Positions 46,705 through 58,449 are shown, counted from the stretch's first letter. The stretch: DNA of 64,000 nt from Apium graveolens (GCF_009905375.1 NC_133648.1:88846307-88910306); one strand, 5' to 3'. Program-made: numbers and translations. The notes: generated by a model from the letters alone, not told the origin.

Positions 46705-47515
46705 AGCTCTTGAACATTTGGAACCCAAATTCTGTAGGAATACCTCATTATTCCCTTATCATCTTTCTCGGTATTAATCTCTTATCTATTTGTTGGCTCT
46801 CTGCCTTCATTCATCACTTTTCTGGCACAATATGTTCTTTTCCAATAATTCGGGATGTATTGCAATCTCAAACAGCTTTTCGATACCGGCTCCTGTTACC
46901 TTCACTTCTATTTCCATTTTCTCAAAATCTCTTATAAACTCTCCCAAAGACATTATCATCTTGAGTCTCTCCTTTTTACTAAAGGCATCAGCCACCATAT
47001 TGGCTTTCCCTGAATGATAAAGAATCTCCCAATCATAATTCTTGATTAGCTCTAACCGCCTCCTCTGGCGTATGTTGAGCTCTTTCTACGTAAAAATGTA
47101 CTAGAGCTCCTATGGTTTGTGTAAATCTTGCACTTCTCTCCATACAAGTAGTGCCTCCAATCTTTAGGGAAAAACTATTGCCACGAGCCCAAGCTCATGG
47201 GTGGGGATATCGAATTTTATATTCCCTTAATTGTCTTGACGCGTACGCGATTACCTTGTTGTGCTGTGTAAGAAGCACCATAATTCCTTATGCAAAGTGT
47301 CACTATACATCACAAAATCTCATTTTCCATCCGGCAACGCCATCATAGGGGTCGTCACCAATCTTTGCTTCAGCTCTTGAAAGTTGTTCTCGTATTTCTC
47401 TGTCCATTCGAACTTCTCAGTCTTACGAGTAAGCGCGTTAAAGGGGCTACTATCTTTATGACCTTGAATGAACCTCCGGTAGTAACCGGCCAATCCTACC
47501 TCTAGTAGTCGCCCT
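46705..47515 (-). pseudogene. RT C-term / RNase H / integrase N-term fragment upstream of gag in C
   Basis: Same content as 16455-17265 in A, including MVADAFSKKERLKMIMSLGE and EKMEIEVKVTGAG (46998-46870). The 1-bp shift after the GCFL-equivalent codons (ttctta-cacagcac) is also the same. The two copies share a defective ancestor. Confidence 0.75.
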
Positions 47516-47923
47516 AACCATAGTCATCAATTCCTCAGTGGTCATTTATTCATTCTTGTCAGGATCCTCCACGGGATTCTTCTCAGCAACAATCCCTTCT
47601 AGGACAACATCCTCAACTGATACATCCTCAATATGAACATCATCCAGTCCCGCGTTAGGACGCTCTATCGGATCCATAATCTGATCTCCAATAAGTAATA
47701 AAACATCATCGCATTGTTGCTCCTCAACATCAAGGTTCCGAGTCCCGCTACCATATACGATAATGAACTACGCTTCTATCACGATATTTATAAGGGTTCC
47801 CATAAGGGTTTTAACTGTCAGTACTACGTTAGGTAGTCCGACTATGAACTTGGAAAGAGTTCTTATTATCTTAGTGAACTTATTATTTTAACGTCATATC
47901 ACCTCTGAGGTTTATAACGCTTA
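47516..47923 (-). pseudogene. Leader and Gag N-terminal-like segment of element C
   Basis: Collinear with 17266-17673. An acidic minus-strand stretch precedes the lodged pol fragment. No intact ORF. Confidence 0.4.
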
Positions 47924-47935
47924 GCTCTGATACCA
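47924..47935 (-). promoter_or_regulatory. Primer binding site of element C (initiator tRNA-Met)
   Basis: TGGTATCAGAGC on the minus strand, 4 bases inside the 5' LTR. Identical to that of A. Confidence 0.9.
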
Positions 47936-47939
47936 TTTC

Positions 47940-50900
47940 TGTAACACCCCCAAATCCGGGGTCGGGTATCCGGGTTGTCACGAGTTCCATTTCCCTTAAT
48001 AACACACATTCTTAATAAACAATCAACTACTTCGTACTGTGACCCCACAATAAACACACACACCACAAGTTATAGTCTCAGAGATGAATATCCAAAAATA
48101 ACACGAGTCATTTTATTCCACAATTATACGCCATTACACCTTAAAATGGTTTCTGAATAAATTTACATTTTTTTGCCATTATTACAATTCATAAAGATAC
48201 ATAAGTCTGGTACATCAAAAGTTGAAAGCCTAGCCTATTGGTAGTTCCTACCTCAACTACAGCGACATCAACGCCTATAGGAAACTGCGGAACGTTTCCT
48301 ATCCGCTCACGAATTGCGAGCTTGGTCCTGTTCATCTTGTCTATCTAATGTTGTGTGATGAAAGAAGAAAGCAAGGGTGAGAAACAAGCCCACTGAAATA
48401 GTATGTATAATAATTTACAATATATGAGCATTCTCATAGTACTCAAGAAAGTCTTGGTTAAGAAGAAATGAACCAAGTTGATATCTTAACGCGACCAAGT
48501 CATAAAAGATTCAGTATATACATACATATATACTTTTCACAATCTTTGAAATCCTCTGACATGTATAATATACAAAGAGTTCCAGTTTATAACTGTATAA
48601 AAATATCGTTACAAAGTGATCTCATATATTTAACTTTGTCTCAACGTTTTTCTAAAAATCTTTGACATGCATAAGATAATCATTTACTAGATATAAGTTC
48701 AAAAGATGAAGTTACAAAATACTCCAATATACTTATATCTTTTCCAAATACTACTTGAACTACCACCGTTCAAGTTATAATTAGTTTCAAAAGTTCATCA
48801 CACTGATGAGACTACAAGATAAGACTTGAATAGATTCAATCTTTGAAATATCATTTGAAAGAAATGAAGTTACGAGATACTTCATTAAGTCCCGATATAT
48901 ATACACCTATATATATATACATTTCATACACTCCTTGAAAACGTCTGTTATGAAAATTATAAACAGAGTTGCAATATCCAATGAATTTTGGAAAGGAGAA
49001 AACCTTGGCATAAACCTGATATCTTGTTGATCAGGCAAAGATACCAATAAGTAACCTTTTCTACTAGTAGATGGACGAATTCCCCACTGGTCATCACCCT
49101 GGCCGCAATAGGACCTTATGCTGGACTGCCACTCAGCCACTTACGCATTTGATGGACTCCCACTGAGCCACTTACACTTTCATGGACGCCCACTGAGCCC
49201 ATGTTGCTTATGCCGACTCAAATAGATGAACTTACTTCCCGAACGATGGGCAAGTAATCAAGATTTTTTCTCAAAACAGCAACCTCGTTGCGAATGTAAA
49301 ATACACCACTGAGCCGGATCCCTCAGGTTTTGAGCGAGTATTTAAATCCCCTTCGAAAGGAAGATCTTAAATATCAAAATGAGTTTTGGGATCCGCTCTA
49401 ACTTTTAAAAATCATTTTGAAGACTCGAAAACATTTTTAAGAATGTTTGGAGTATTACTGATTTAATGAAATAAATCAGTCCCGATATATTAGAAAATAT
49501 CTGAATATTATTATTAAATAATATTCCAATAAAGGATAATCTTTATAAAAATAATTGAAGTAGAAGTTTTAAAAAAACTCATACTTGAAATGAATAAAAA
49601 ATAACCAAAGATATACTTATACAAAAGCACGATCTTTATTCGAATAATCAAAAATAAGTTTGATTATCGAAACATTATTCTTTAATAAAATAAAGAATAT
49701 TATTTAATAAAATAAGCGGAGTCATAAGTACTCGAATGAATATTCAAAATAATATTCAATAAATAAAGTAAGCGGAGTCATAAGTCCTCGAATATTCAAA
49801 AAAATATTCATTAAATAAAGTAAGCAGAGTCATAAGTCCTCGAATGAATATTCAAAATAATATTCATTAAATAAAATAAAGTTATCGAATAAACCTTATT
49901 CGATTAATAGTTTTGAAAACTATATCCATATATATATAAATATATATATTATACTCGGGAACATCGACTCCCAGTTTAGAAAATGTTCATCTTTGGGTCC
50001 CCTATACTAAGGGTATATGCAACCACTACTTATCTCTAGCATAGGTATTATGCAACTTATAAGCATTTGAATCAACAATTAGATATCAAGATTACGAAAC
50101 AACCATGCATATATACCATATCAGCATGCTCCAATATATCGCAAAATTTGCTAATAATAATCATGCACTTATCACAAGATAATGCATATAAATATATTTA
50201 CATCACAACAACAGTATAACGGGTAGAAAACTTGCCTGAGTGCTCCGGGGTAGACTTAAGCTTAGAGTGGGTCCGGTAACCTATGAACAACAACATAAGC
50301 CGGAATTAATCCACGGTCGCTTAAGAAACTAGACTTTAACCAATTGAACCCTAACGTTTGCTTATGGTCATTTCTACGCTTAACAAATCACATAAGTCGT
50401 TCGAGTACGCTCGGCTCCACCATTTTTAATAAATTAACCGTTACGAATTTTAAGGCGACGCTTTCGCGAATACCCTACCAACTTCCTAGTCCACTTTACA
50501 TAATTGTTTCATACTCCAATTAGTCATTTAAGGGCCTTAACCAAGGTTTCAAAGTAAGGCGAGGGGTAATGGTTCATTCGCGAAACGCCGTTACTTAAAA
50601 CGGTCGTTTCTCCTAAACCGTATATCGGATTCAAGCGAACCACATATCAAAACAAAGCTCATAACATGAACTATCTAAACATGGCAAAGGTTATAATCTT
50701 TCAGTGAGTTCACGGGTCCTAAAGTTAAGAACAGAACAGTTAAGGAAAATCGGACATTATGATATTTATGTTTACGCGATTTTCAATTTAATTAACACTC
50801 TAAATTATCATCATTTCACTCACAACCACCAATACAAAAATATTCAACCATCATACTACAAACTCAGTCCCCAACTCCAAGTTTTACCAATTTATCCAAC

Positions 50901-52011
50901 CAATCAAAGACCCAATATTTAAAACCAATACAAATCCACCAAAACTACTTATAATCAAAGATCAAGCCTTAATACTAACAATGCTTCAATAAAACTTAAT
51001 GGAATCATAAAATCAAAGCTAGGGTTTGAAGTTGATACCTTTATTGGTAGGTGTTAAGTTGCTAGAAAGCCTTAGGGAGCCTTAATCTAACATCCTACAA
51101 GCTTGATATTTCCAAAGAAATCAAGAACACAAAGTTAGGTTTTGAAGTTTCTAAAAGTCCGATTTAAAGAACTGTAGGGTCTTACCTTGCTTATTTGGAC
51201 GAGACTTGTGAACAAGAGTTGTAGGCCATCTCAATACCTTTCCAAGGAACTATAGAACACAACATTTGAGTGAGTATTGAAGGAGATATGGTAGTTTTAA
51301 GTTTCTGCTCTGGTTTTGGCCGAGGCAAGGGAAGAAAAAGTGAAGTAAAAATGTTTCTAGTTTGATTAAATTATTTGTGTGGTATTTAGCTTGGTTACTT
51401 CCTTTTGTTGTTAATTAGATTGTTACCATGGTAAAAATTGTGTAGCTCACAATCAACCAACCAATCCCTCCATTTGTCATGCTTATGTCACCATGCCTAT
51501 GTCATCTTTCTCATGTCATCCTCTTACACTTTTCTTCTTCTTGTTGGTGTGATGACATCATCACCCACTAACCTCTTTGATTAACCCCTAATTACTTGAC
51601 TAATGACCGCTTATCTGTTATACGGTTCGCTTAACTTTCGTTCTCGTTTATCATTTGAGGGATCATAGCTGGGATCTTATTACTTAGGTTCCCCTAAACC
51701 TTTCTCAATATTTTATATTCCTTTTATGATCCTCTCTAAAATCCTTGAATTTAAATCTTTTTTATCATGTTACCTTATACTTAATTCTTTCGGTATCTGG
51801 TGGATTTTCGGGAAAAATCAAAGTGTTCGGATTTGGATTCTGACGATCTTTACATACACTTATATACCATATAGAGTTCTTATAAGACCTCAGAATATTA
51901 ATAAAAGAACTGCTACATTGTGTGGCATGAAAAGTTTTCTTATTCAACATAATCAGCAAAACCACTATTCATAAGGTTTACAAAAAGTCCAAAATTTTTG
52001 GGGTTATTACA
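47940..52011 (-). repeat. 5' LTR of element C (4072 bp)
   Basis: TG...CA repeat, collinear with the A LTRs along its length. A minisatellite lies at about 49719-49880 and a TA run at 49925-49955. Confidence 0.92.
49719..49880. repeat. 56-bp minisatellite in the C 5' LTR
   Basis: Three units of the GAGTCATAAGT...AATATTCA repeat. The middle unit is shortened. Confidence 0.65.
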
Positions 52012-52016
52012 ACCTA

Positions 52017-52647
52017 AACCATTATAGAAACAGTTAATGATCATCTAGTTAGGCATCCCATGATGAGAACACTTCCTAAGTATCTCCTTATATCGATCCC
52101 AAGCCTCACAAAAAGATTCTCCAGATTGCTGAGCAAGTTGAGTAAGTGCGTTTCTGATTGCAGCAGTCTTCGCCATTGGAAAGAATTTGGTTAAGAACTT
52201 TTGAGTAAGATCCTCCTATTTGGTGATAGACCCCGGTGGTAAAGAATATAACCAGCACTTAGCTTTATTCCGCAGAGAGAATGGGAAAAGCCTCAACTTA
52301 ATAGCATTTTCAGAAACTTCGTTGAACTTTAAAGTGTCGCAGATCTCGATGAAATCTCTGATGTACAATTTGGGGTCTTCTATCGGAGAACCCCCAAACT
52401 GAACTGAGTTCTGTATCATCTGAATCGTGCTCGACTTGATCTCAAAGGTATTAGCTGCGATGGCTGGTCGAACAATGCTAGACTGAATATCATTGATCTT
52501 CGGTTGAGAGTAGTCTATCAAAGCCTTTGGATTCGCATATGGTTCTCCCATTGCAATAAGAGTCTCTTCTTCAACTTTCTCTTTGACTACAACTTCTTCC
52601 TCAGCTAGATCCCGTGTTCTCTTACGAGACTGTGAACATGTATGCAT
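52017..52647 (-). pseudogene. Gag N-terminal half of element E, up to the C insertion
   Basis: The start is taken near 52647. A charged lead and an NTFEIKSSTIQMIQNSVQFG segment are followed by PKLYIRDFIEICDTLKF and LRLFPFSLRNKAKCWLYSLP, the hallmark of Athila Gag. The codon after SITK is TAG at 52213-52215. Beyond it the same frame carries on with an EDLTQKFLTKFFP-like stretch to the insertion point at 52012-52016 (accta). Gag forms the particle shell. Confidence 0.85.
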
Positions 52648-52765
52648 GCACGCTCGCTAGAGTACCTGAAACACGACAAGGAATTAATTAAGTAACAATG
52701 TCCGAGTCACTGAACTTTAACGACCAATGATGACAAACACATAAACTAAAAATTAACACCGATAT

Positions 52766-52782
52766 CCCTGGCAGCAGCGCCA
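52766..52782 (-). promoter_or_regulatory. Primer binding site of element E (tRNA-Asp type)
   Basis: On the minus strand TGGCGCTGCTGCCAGGG lies 6 bases inside the 5' LTR. It matches the tRNA-Asp-type PBS of Athila elements (TGGCGCCGTTGCCGGGG) with a few differences. Confidence 0.8.
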
Positions 52783-53905
52783 AAAACTTGTTAGGGCTAG
52801 AACACGTGCTAATATTCATGCAAGTATACGCGATTATAAGTAATATAGAATAAATTCTAGTTTGTTCCCACAGGGATAGGTTTAGGTTAATTTCAATCAA
52901 TGTATCTATGCAACACTAGTATGGTTATTATCCAATGCTAAGACGAATAAAAATTTGAGATTGTTTATACTAAGATTAACTAAGATATTATACTAAAGAA
53001 CATATACTAAGAGATTAAAGAGAGTTGAATAATATATGACACAAACATGGAATTCTAACTTCATGAAATACTTCATTCAATAGCCTTTTCATTCTTAACC
53101 TTAGCATGTAATGGTGATGACACTAATCAGATAACACGAAACTGATAAACGTCAACTTTTGTTGTACGAATACCATACTACCAGGCATCCACAAAAGAGA
53201 TAGAAGCTGAATAGACACCAATTATATTGAGACCCTATATGTCTATAGAATTTGACAACATAACGGTTTAATGCACAAGTTATCTCTCGTGATTATATAG
53301 GGAAAGTAAGATGGTTAAAATTACCTATGAATCATGCATATCACATACATGAACCTATGCTAGCATGGCAAGTTCTAAACCCTTAAATTCACTTTCGCTT
53401 CATTAAAGATTAACACACTATCTTATAAGTTTGTGACGCTCATAAGACGAATAAGCACAACCAAAACTAGGTTATCATACAATCACCACACACTAAGGCA
53501 TCGAAATGAGTTAACTAAAGAAATCCATAAATAAATCCGTTAGAACCCCACGATAACGATTAGCCCATAATCGGACTCATCATCAACGTTGGTTCCGATG
53601 AAAGCATGGTATAATAAGCATAGTCTTTATACTTAATAAAACCAAGTACGAAACAAGAGTATAGGTTTACGAATAAGAAAACTAGCATCCAAAGTTACAA
53701 CTTAAAATAAAGAATCACAAGAATAAACTAGATCTTCTTCGCCTTGGTTGATTTGTTCTCTACGGTCTTCTTACGCCTTCTCCTTAAGCTCTGGTACGTC
53801 TTGTTATGAAAAACGAGCATAAGTTATGTTTATATAGCAGCCCATACAGAGTAGAAGTCTTTTGGATCAAAATTCCATAAGAAACAAGATTTTCTTTTCT
53901 TGACC

Positions 53906-53993
53906 TGGCACGGCCGCGTGCTTGACCAGCGCGGGCGCGCTGACATTCTACCATCCCGGCGCGGTCACGCGCTATCACAACGCGGGCGCGCCG
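53906..53993. promoter_or_regulatory. GC-rich module, first copy in the 5' LTR of E
   Basis: Contains CAGCGCGGGCGCGCT and CGCGGGCGCGCC units upstream of the minus-strand TATA box at about 53829-53837. Many CpG sites survive despite their usual decay in methylated plant repeats. Confidence 0.5.
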
Positions 53994-54245
53994 TCTCCTT
54001 TGAAAAAATATTGACTTCTTATTTTCTTGTTGGTTTGAGCTGGTCTTTTCACGAGTTTTTATTCTAGATACCATCCTAACACTAAATTAATGGGCTGCTC
54101 TACGGTCATCTTACGCCTTCTCCTTAAGCTCTGGTACGTCTTGTTATGAAAAACGAGCATAAGTTATGTTTATATAGCAGCCCATGCAGAGTAGAAGTCT
54201 TTTGGATCAAAATTCCACAAGAAACAGGATTTTCTCTTCTCGACC

Positions 54246-54313
54246 TGGCGCGGCCGCGCGATTGAATAGCGCGGGCGCGCTGATATTCTGCCATCCTGGC
54301 GCGGGCGCGCCGT
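54246..54313. promoter_or_regulatory. GC-rich module, second (shortened) copy in the 5' LTR of E
   Basis: Contains GGCGCGGCCGCGCG, AGCGCGGGCGCGCT and GGCGCGGGCGCGCC. Compared with the first copy, the piece between the last two GC units has been deleted. Confidence 0.5.
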
Positions 54314-54577
54314 CTCTCTGGAAAAAATATTGACTTCTTCTTTTCGTGTTGGTTTGAGCTGGTCTTTTCATGAGCTTTTATTCTAGACACCATCCTAACA
54401 CCAAATTAACATCCAAACAATGCTAATGTACCTATATTCCTGAATAATGCCTGAAATGCAAAAATACTACAAAAATACTACAAAAACACGTTAAAACACT
54501 AACAACTTTAGTACAAAACATCAATCCAAAACTTTACGGAGCGTTATAAAGTGTTATAAATGCCACTCAACAGCGGT

Positions 54578-55346
54578 GTCATTTGAACTTGCATTATCCA
54601 ATGTAATGGTAAATATACGATCAATACCCCATCTTCCGAACAATTCAACTAACATCTTACCAATTGCATCTCCTTTATGGCTTCCAATTTGACGAAAATT
54701 CAAAATCCTTTTGCATATTTTCCAATCTTTATTTATCCAGTGAGCTGTTAGGCACATGTAATTCATATTCTGGATTGATGTCCAAGTCTGCTGTAAAGGA
54801 TACTCTTTCAGAGACCAAACTTCTTTTTAATTTCAATAACTCCTCACTGTATATCTTCAAGCAGTCCCTTGCTATTGTCCACCTGCTGGGCATTTTAAAT
54901 TTTGGCTCCGCTTCATTTATTAATGCCCTGAACCCTTCATGCTCCACAACCTTAAAAGGTTGATTATCTTTAATACACATCAATGCAAGCTTTTTTCTTA
55001 ATTTCTCTTGATCAAATGTATGAGTCTTAAGTGTTTGAACATTTTCATCCCTGGATAATTTCTCAAACTTCAATGTCTTCTGCAATTTGTCGAGATTGGT
55101 GCGTAATGGTGATTTAGCACACACAGTTTTTAAATGGTTCATCATAGCAGATGTGCCATTTCGGTTTATGTTACATCCAACAACCATATTACAGAACTTA
55201 CATTTAGCTTTTTCAAAACCTTGTGGACAGCCTTTCAGTTCTTCAAAATATTCCCAAGCTTTTGAACTTTTTTTCCCTTTCTTATCGCATTTTTCCCCTG
55301 GCTTATCAGTCTTGTCAGCACCCTCATCTTCTATGTCCACATGAAT
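54578..55346 (-). pseudogene. hAT transposase, N-terminal half with BED zinc finger (exon 2)
   Basis: The 250-codon frame has an acidic lead (DIEDEGADKTD), a lysine-rich stretch and a BED-type finger with KCKFC...NHLKTVC (C-x2-C ... H-x4-C). It continues through a linker to ITLDNASSNDTA, where element E begins. The D of TLDNAS belongs to the catalytic region of hAT enzymes. The open frame extends past the apparent GTG start to a splice acceptor at 55347, so the true start is in an upstream exon. The 5-bp target duplication gcggt occurs at 54573-54577 and 5141-5145. Confidence 0.85.
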
Positions 55347-55486
55347 CTATAAATAAAATATTTTACTCGGTAAAGAGAGAACATACAGAGAACATAAATA
55401 GATTACCATTTTTAAGTCAAACATACACATTTCAAATAGGGAAACAAAGATATTACCTTTTTCATAATAATAAACAAATTTCATAC
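55347..55486 (-). other. Probable intron of the hAT transposase gene
   Basis: On the minus strand the interval begins GTATGA and ends in a T-rich run closing with TTATAG. Codons on both sides are in the same phase (phase 0). About 140 bp is a normal plant intron size. Inferred from splice-site form and frame continuity only. Confidence 0.5.
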
Positions 55487-55585
55487 CACTTCATTAACTT
55501 GTTGATATGCTTTTTGGTTAGATGTTTGTTGAGGAATCTCTGTTGTGAATATGTTGTGTACTTGATGATTACCTAAACAAAACAT
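55487..55585 (-). pseudogene. Probable exon 1 of the hAT transposase gene
   Basis: An ATG at 55585 (minus strand) opens 33 codons rich in Q, N and T (IPQQTSNQKAYQQVNEV near its end). They run without a stop into the GTATGA donor. The start could instead be another acceptor near 55576, because the sequence there reads TTTTGTTTAG. Copia element F begins directly upstream, so the original hAT promoter is displaced. Confidence 0.4.
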
Positions 55586-55599
55586 CTAAGTAGATTTTA

Positions 55600-56564
55600 C
55601 TTAGTGAAATAAAATAGCACTCGACGGATAAGAATTATAGTCCCGACGGATAACTCATTATAGTCCCGACGGATGATTAAACTATTATCCATCGAGTGAG
55701 TAGCTTATGTAATAATAAGTTTGTAGCACAGTGTTGTATGCACCTTTGTATAGAATCTGGAGTAGCATATAAGTCATGTTGACTTTAACTAGATATGCAG
55801 AATAGGTTGATTAACTGTACATAAGCAATGTCTTGTAATTTTGTATAAGTGAAATGAAGTCAAGTGCCAAAATAGCTACCAACGGATGATTAACAAAGCT
55901 TCGACGGATGATCAAATGACTATCAATGGATGTTTAACATAGCAGTCGATGGATGATCAATCATGTCATCGATGGATGATCTGAAAGTCGACGGATGATC
56001 TTATCAAGAATTCAAACATCAGTTGAACAGTGAAAGCTGACACACAGCCGTTGAGTTGGATACAAACACACTGTGGAAGCCCATTAACTGGGTAATAGAG
56101 GACGAAAAGCAGCAAAGATCAAGACTGTTAGATTTTATATTTGTTCAGTTCTTTTGACTTTGTAATTTTGGTAATATATAAACCAAGAGAGTAGCAAATA
56201 GAAAAATAACTGAGATAGCTAAGAAACAACAACAGAAAAATCTTTGTAAGCACTATCTTTAGCATTTTCTGTGTTCTTTGTAGTTCTATTTTGTGTAAGC
56301 AGCTGTGAGCATTTCTGCACACAGAGTCCTCTCGATATATTAAATATATCTCTGGTGGAATTGTTTAAATCCACCAGAAAGTTTTTAAAGACTCTTGTTT
56401 TTAATTACTTATGTTTTGATTCATTCAAGTTTACATTCTGCATTGTGCTAATCAAAACAAATATATCCATAATCGAGTTGAACATTTTTATTTCAAGAAA
56501 AAGGTTCAAGAATTCCATTCAACCCCCCTTCTGTAATTCTTGCTATATTGTTAAGGGACTAACA
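55600..56564 (+). repeat. 5' LTR of element F (left edge approximate)
   Basis: It ends GGACTAACA at 56564, just before the PBS. The left edge lies somewhere between 55586 and 55620. It contains several CGACGGAT copies, including an outer inverted repeat CACTCGACGGATAA/TTATCCATCGAGTG (55618-55698), and a TATA box at 56175. Confidence 0.65.
56175..56182 (+). promoter_or_regulatory. TATA box of the F LTR
   Basis: TATATAAA followed about 30 bp later by a likely transcription start near 56210, leaving an R-U5 of about 350 bp. Confidence 0.55.
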
Positions 56565-56566
56565 AT

Positions 56567-56578
56567 TGGTATCATAGC
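56567..56578 (+). promoter_or_regulatory. Primer binding site of element F
   Basis: TGGTATCATAGC, one base away from the initiator-Met PBS, 2 bases after the LTR end. Confidence 0.85.
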
Positions 56579-56625
56579 AAGCTCTTAATCTACAAAGAGT
56601 TTAAAGATCAAAATAATTCAGCAAG

Positions 56626-58449
56626 ATGAACAAGAAAGATGTTGGAGTCAGTATTCCTTTTCTTGATAAAGATAATTACCATCATTGGAAGGTAAAGATG
56701 CATCTTCATATGCTTTCTCAAGATGAGGCCTATGGGGACTGCATAGAAAGAGGCCCTCATTTTCCAATGAGAGCTGCAACAGGAAATGAACCATCTGTTT
56801 CAAAGCCAAGGCATGAATGGTCTGACCCTGATATTGAACAAGTCAGGAAAGATAAAAAGGCCATGAACATTCTGTTCAATGGTATTGATGCAGACATGTT
56901 TGATAACATCATCAACTGCAAGACTGCCAAGGAAGTTTGGGACACAATATAGATAATCTGTGATGGTACTGAGCAAGTAAGAGAAAATAAAATGCAGCTC
57001 CTGATTCAGCAATATGAGCATTTTCACAATAAAGAAAGTGAGTCACTCACTGACATTTTTAGTAGATTCCAAAAGCTACTAAATACTCTTAAATTGCATG
57101 GAAGAGTCTATCAGACTAAAGACTCCAATCTGAAATTTCTCAGATCTCTTCCAAAGGAATGGAAACCAATGACAGTCTCATTGAGAAACTCACAAGATTA
57201 TAAGGAGTTTACTTTGGAGAGACTGTATGGCATTCTGAAGACCTATGAGCTTGAGATAGAGCAGGATGAAAGAATGGAGAGAGGAAAGAAGAAAGGAGGA
57301 TCCATTGCACTAGTGGCTGAACTAGAAAAGGAGAAGGAAGTGAAGATGGAAGCTGTGGAATCAACTTCAAAGGCCTGTGAAAGCAAGGGTAAAGGGCTAG
57401 CTGCAGAAAGTGAAGATTCATTGAGTCAAGATGACATGGAGGACATTGATGAGCACCTAGCATTCCTTTCAAGAAGATTTGCCAAGCTCAAGTTCAAGAA
57501 GAACTTTGGAGCTGCCAAGCCAAATAGAAACATGGTGGATAAATCAAAATTCAAGTGTCTCAAATGTGGCTTGGCAGGGCATTTTGCAAATGAGTGTAGA
57601 AAGTCAGATTCCAGTAAGAAAAGATTTGAGTCTGTGGATTATAAGCAAAAATACTTTGATCTACTCAAACAGAAGGAAAGGGCTTTTATTACACAAGAGA
57701 ATGACTGGGCAGCTGATGGTTTGGATGAAGATGAGGATGTCAGCTATGTCAATCTAGCCCTTATGGCCAAGTCTGATGAAACAGAGACAAGTTCCTCAAG
57801 CAACCAGGTAATCACTACAAACCTTGCACATTTATCTAAAGTTGAGTGTAATGATGCAATAAATGACATGTCTACAGAATTGTATCATTTGCGTGTTACA
57901 CTTAAGTTCCTCACTAAAGAAAATGCTAAAATCAAAGAAAATAACTTGTTTTTGAGTGAGAGGAATAATGTGCTTGAGTCTCAGTTTGTTGAGTTTGAGA
58001 AACTAAAAATTGAGTGTAGAATTGCCAAGGAGGAATTAACTGAGTCCTTGAAAAAGGAAGAAATTTTAAAGAAGCGGCTCGATCGTGAACAAGAGGTGAT
58101 TAAAGCATGGAAAACATCCAGAGATGTTCATGCTCAAATCACCAAGGTTCAAGGAATTGAGTCTTTTTGTGATGAAGCCTGGAAAAAGAATAAGGAGAAA
58201 CTAGAACCTATTTTGGTAGATGGATTGCTTACAGATGTAGACTCGACGGATGATGAGGACTATCCGTCGGATAACAAAAAGTGTTATCCGTCGAATGATA
58301 AAAATCCTCATCCGTCGGCTGTGAGCAAACCCATTAGCAAAGCCAAATTAACCAAGCTAAATGAAAAGTATGGGTCTGTTTCCAAGAACTTTGTTTCAGG
58401 AGAGTCAAGTCAAGCCAAGAAAGGGAAGAAGGCTAATGTTGGTCAATGA
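56626..58449 (+). pseudogene. Gag of element F
   Basis: The ATG at 56626 is 47 bp after the PBS. Residues 10-120 give SIPFLDKDNYHHWKVKMHLH and KAMNILFNGIDADMF (UBN2-type core). A single TAG at 56950-56952 after WDTI interrupts the frame, which continues with QLLIQQYEHFHNKESESL and FLRSLPKEWKPMTV. A zinc knuckle CLKCGLAGHFANEC lies at about 57556-57597. A long predicted coiled coil follows (TELYHLRVTLKF to EEILKKRLDREQ). Near the end four CGACGGAT/ATCCGTCG motifs are translated as STDD, YPS and HPS. The stop at 58447-58449 comes from a frameshift. Confidence 0.88.

Larger units (their letters stand above)
26821..52011 (-). mobile_element. Element C: same chromovirus family as A, carrying Copia element B in its 3' LTR
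   Basis: TG...CA LTRs (26821-42371, interrupted by B, and 47940-52011) are flanked by the duplication accta (26816-26820 and 52012-52016) in E gag. PBS and PPT match those of A and the 5.57-kb inside is collinear with A. Without B the element is 12,986 bp. A and C have different target duplications, so they are separate insertions and not a segmental copy. Confidence 0.92.
53758..54430 (-). repeat. Tandem duplication of the core promoter in the 5' LTR of E
   Basis: Two copies start with ctctacggtc (53758 and 54098) and share the TATA region, the GC-rich module and the following 100 bp. They are joined by a 7-bp filler (tgggctg). The copy further from the gag side has lost part of its GC-rich block. 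The 3' LTR has one copy only. Confidence 0.8.
5146..54572 (-). mobile_element. Element E: Athila-type Ty3/gypsy retrotransposon with two nested insertions
   Basis: Minus-strand order is 5' LTR (54572-52789), PBS (52782-52766), gag (52647 onward), protease, RT, RNase H, integrase, env-like ORF, PPT (6610-6599) and 3' LTR (6598-5146). The 5-bp duplication gcggt flanks it (5141-5145 and 54573-54577) inside the hAT transposase gene. Element C interrupts gag and element A interrupts the env-like ORF. Without them E is about 11.6 kb, the usual Athila size. All coding parts carry stop codons. Confidence 0.92.
52789..54572 (-). repeat. 5' LTR of element E, with a duplicated promoter block
   Basis: The 1784-bp TG...CA repeat is homologous to 5146-6598. 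It is 331 bp longer because 53758-54090 is followed by a second copy at about 54098-54430. Each copy has a minus-strand TATA box (about 53829 and 54172) and a GC-rich block. Confidence 0.92.

Noticed and set aside
8237..52011. A and C considered as one segmental duplication
   Set aside because: Each has its own 5-bp target duplication (tcggg and accta) and lies in a different gene of E, so they are separate insertions.
55618..55998. CGACGGAT copies considered as a CRISPR array
   Set aside because: The repeat is only 8 nt, spacing is irregular, orientation is mixed and copies occur inside coding regions of a plant retrotransposon.
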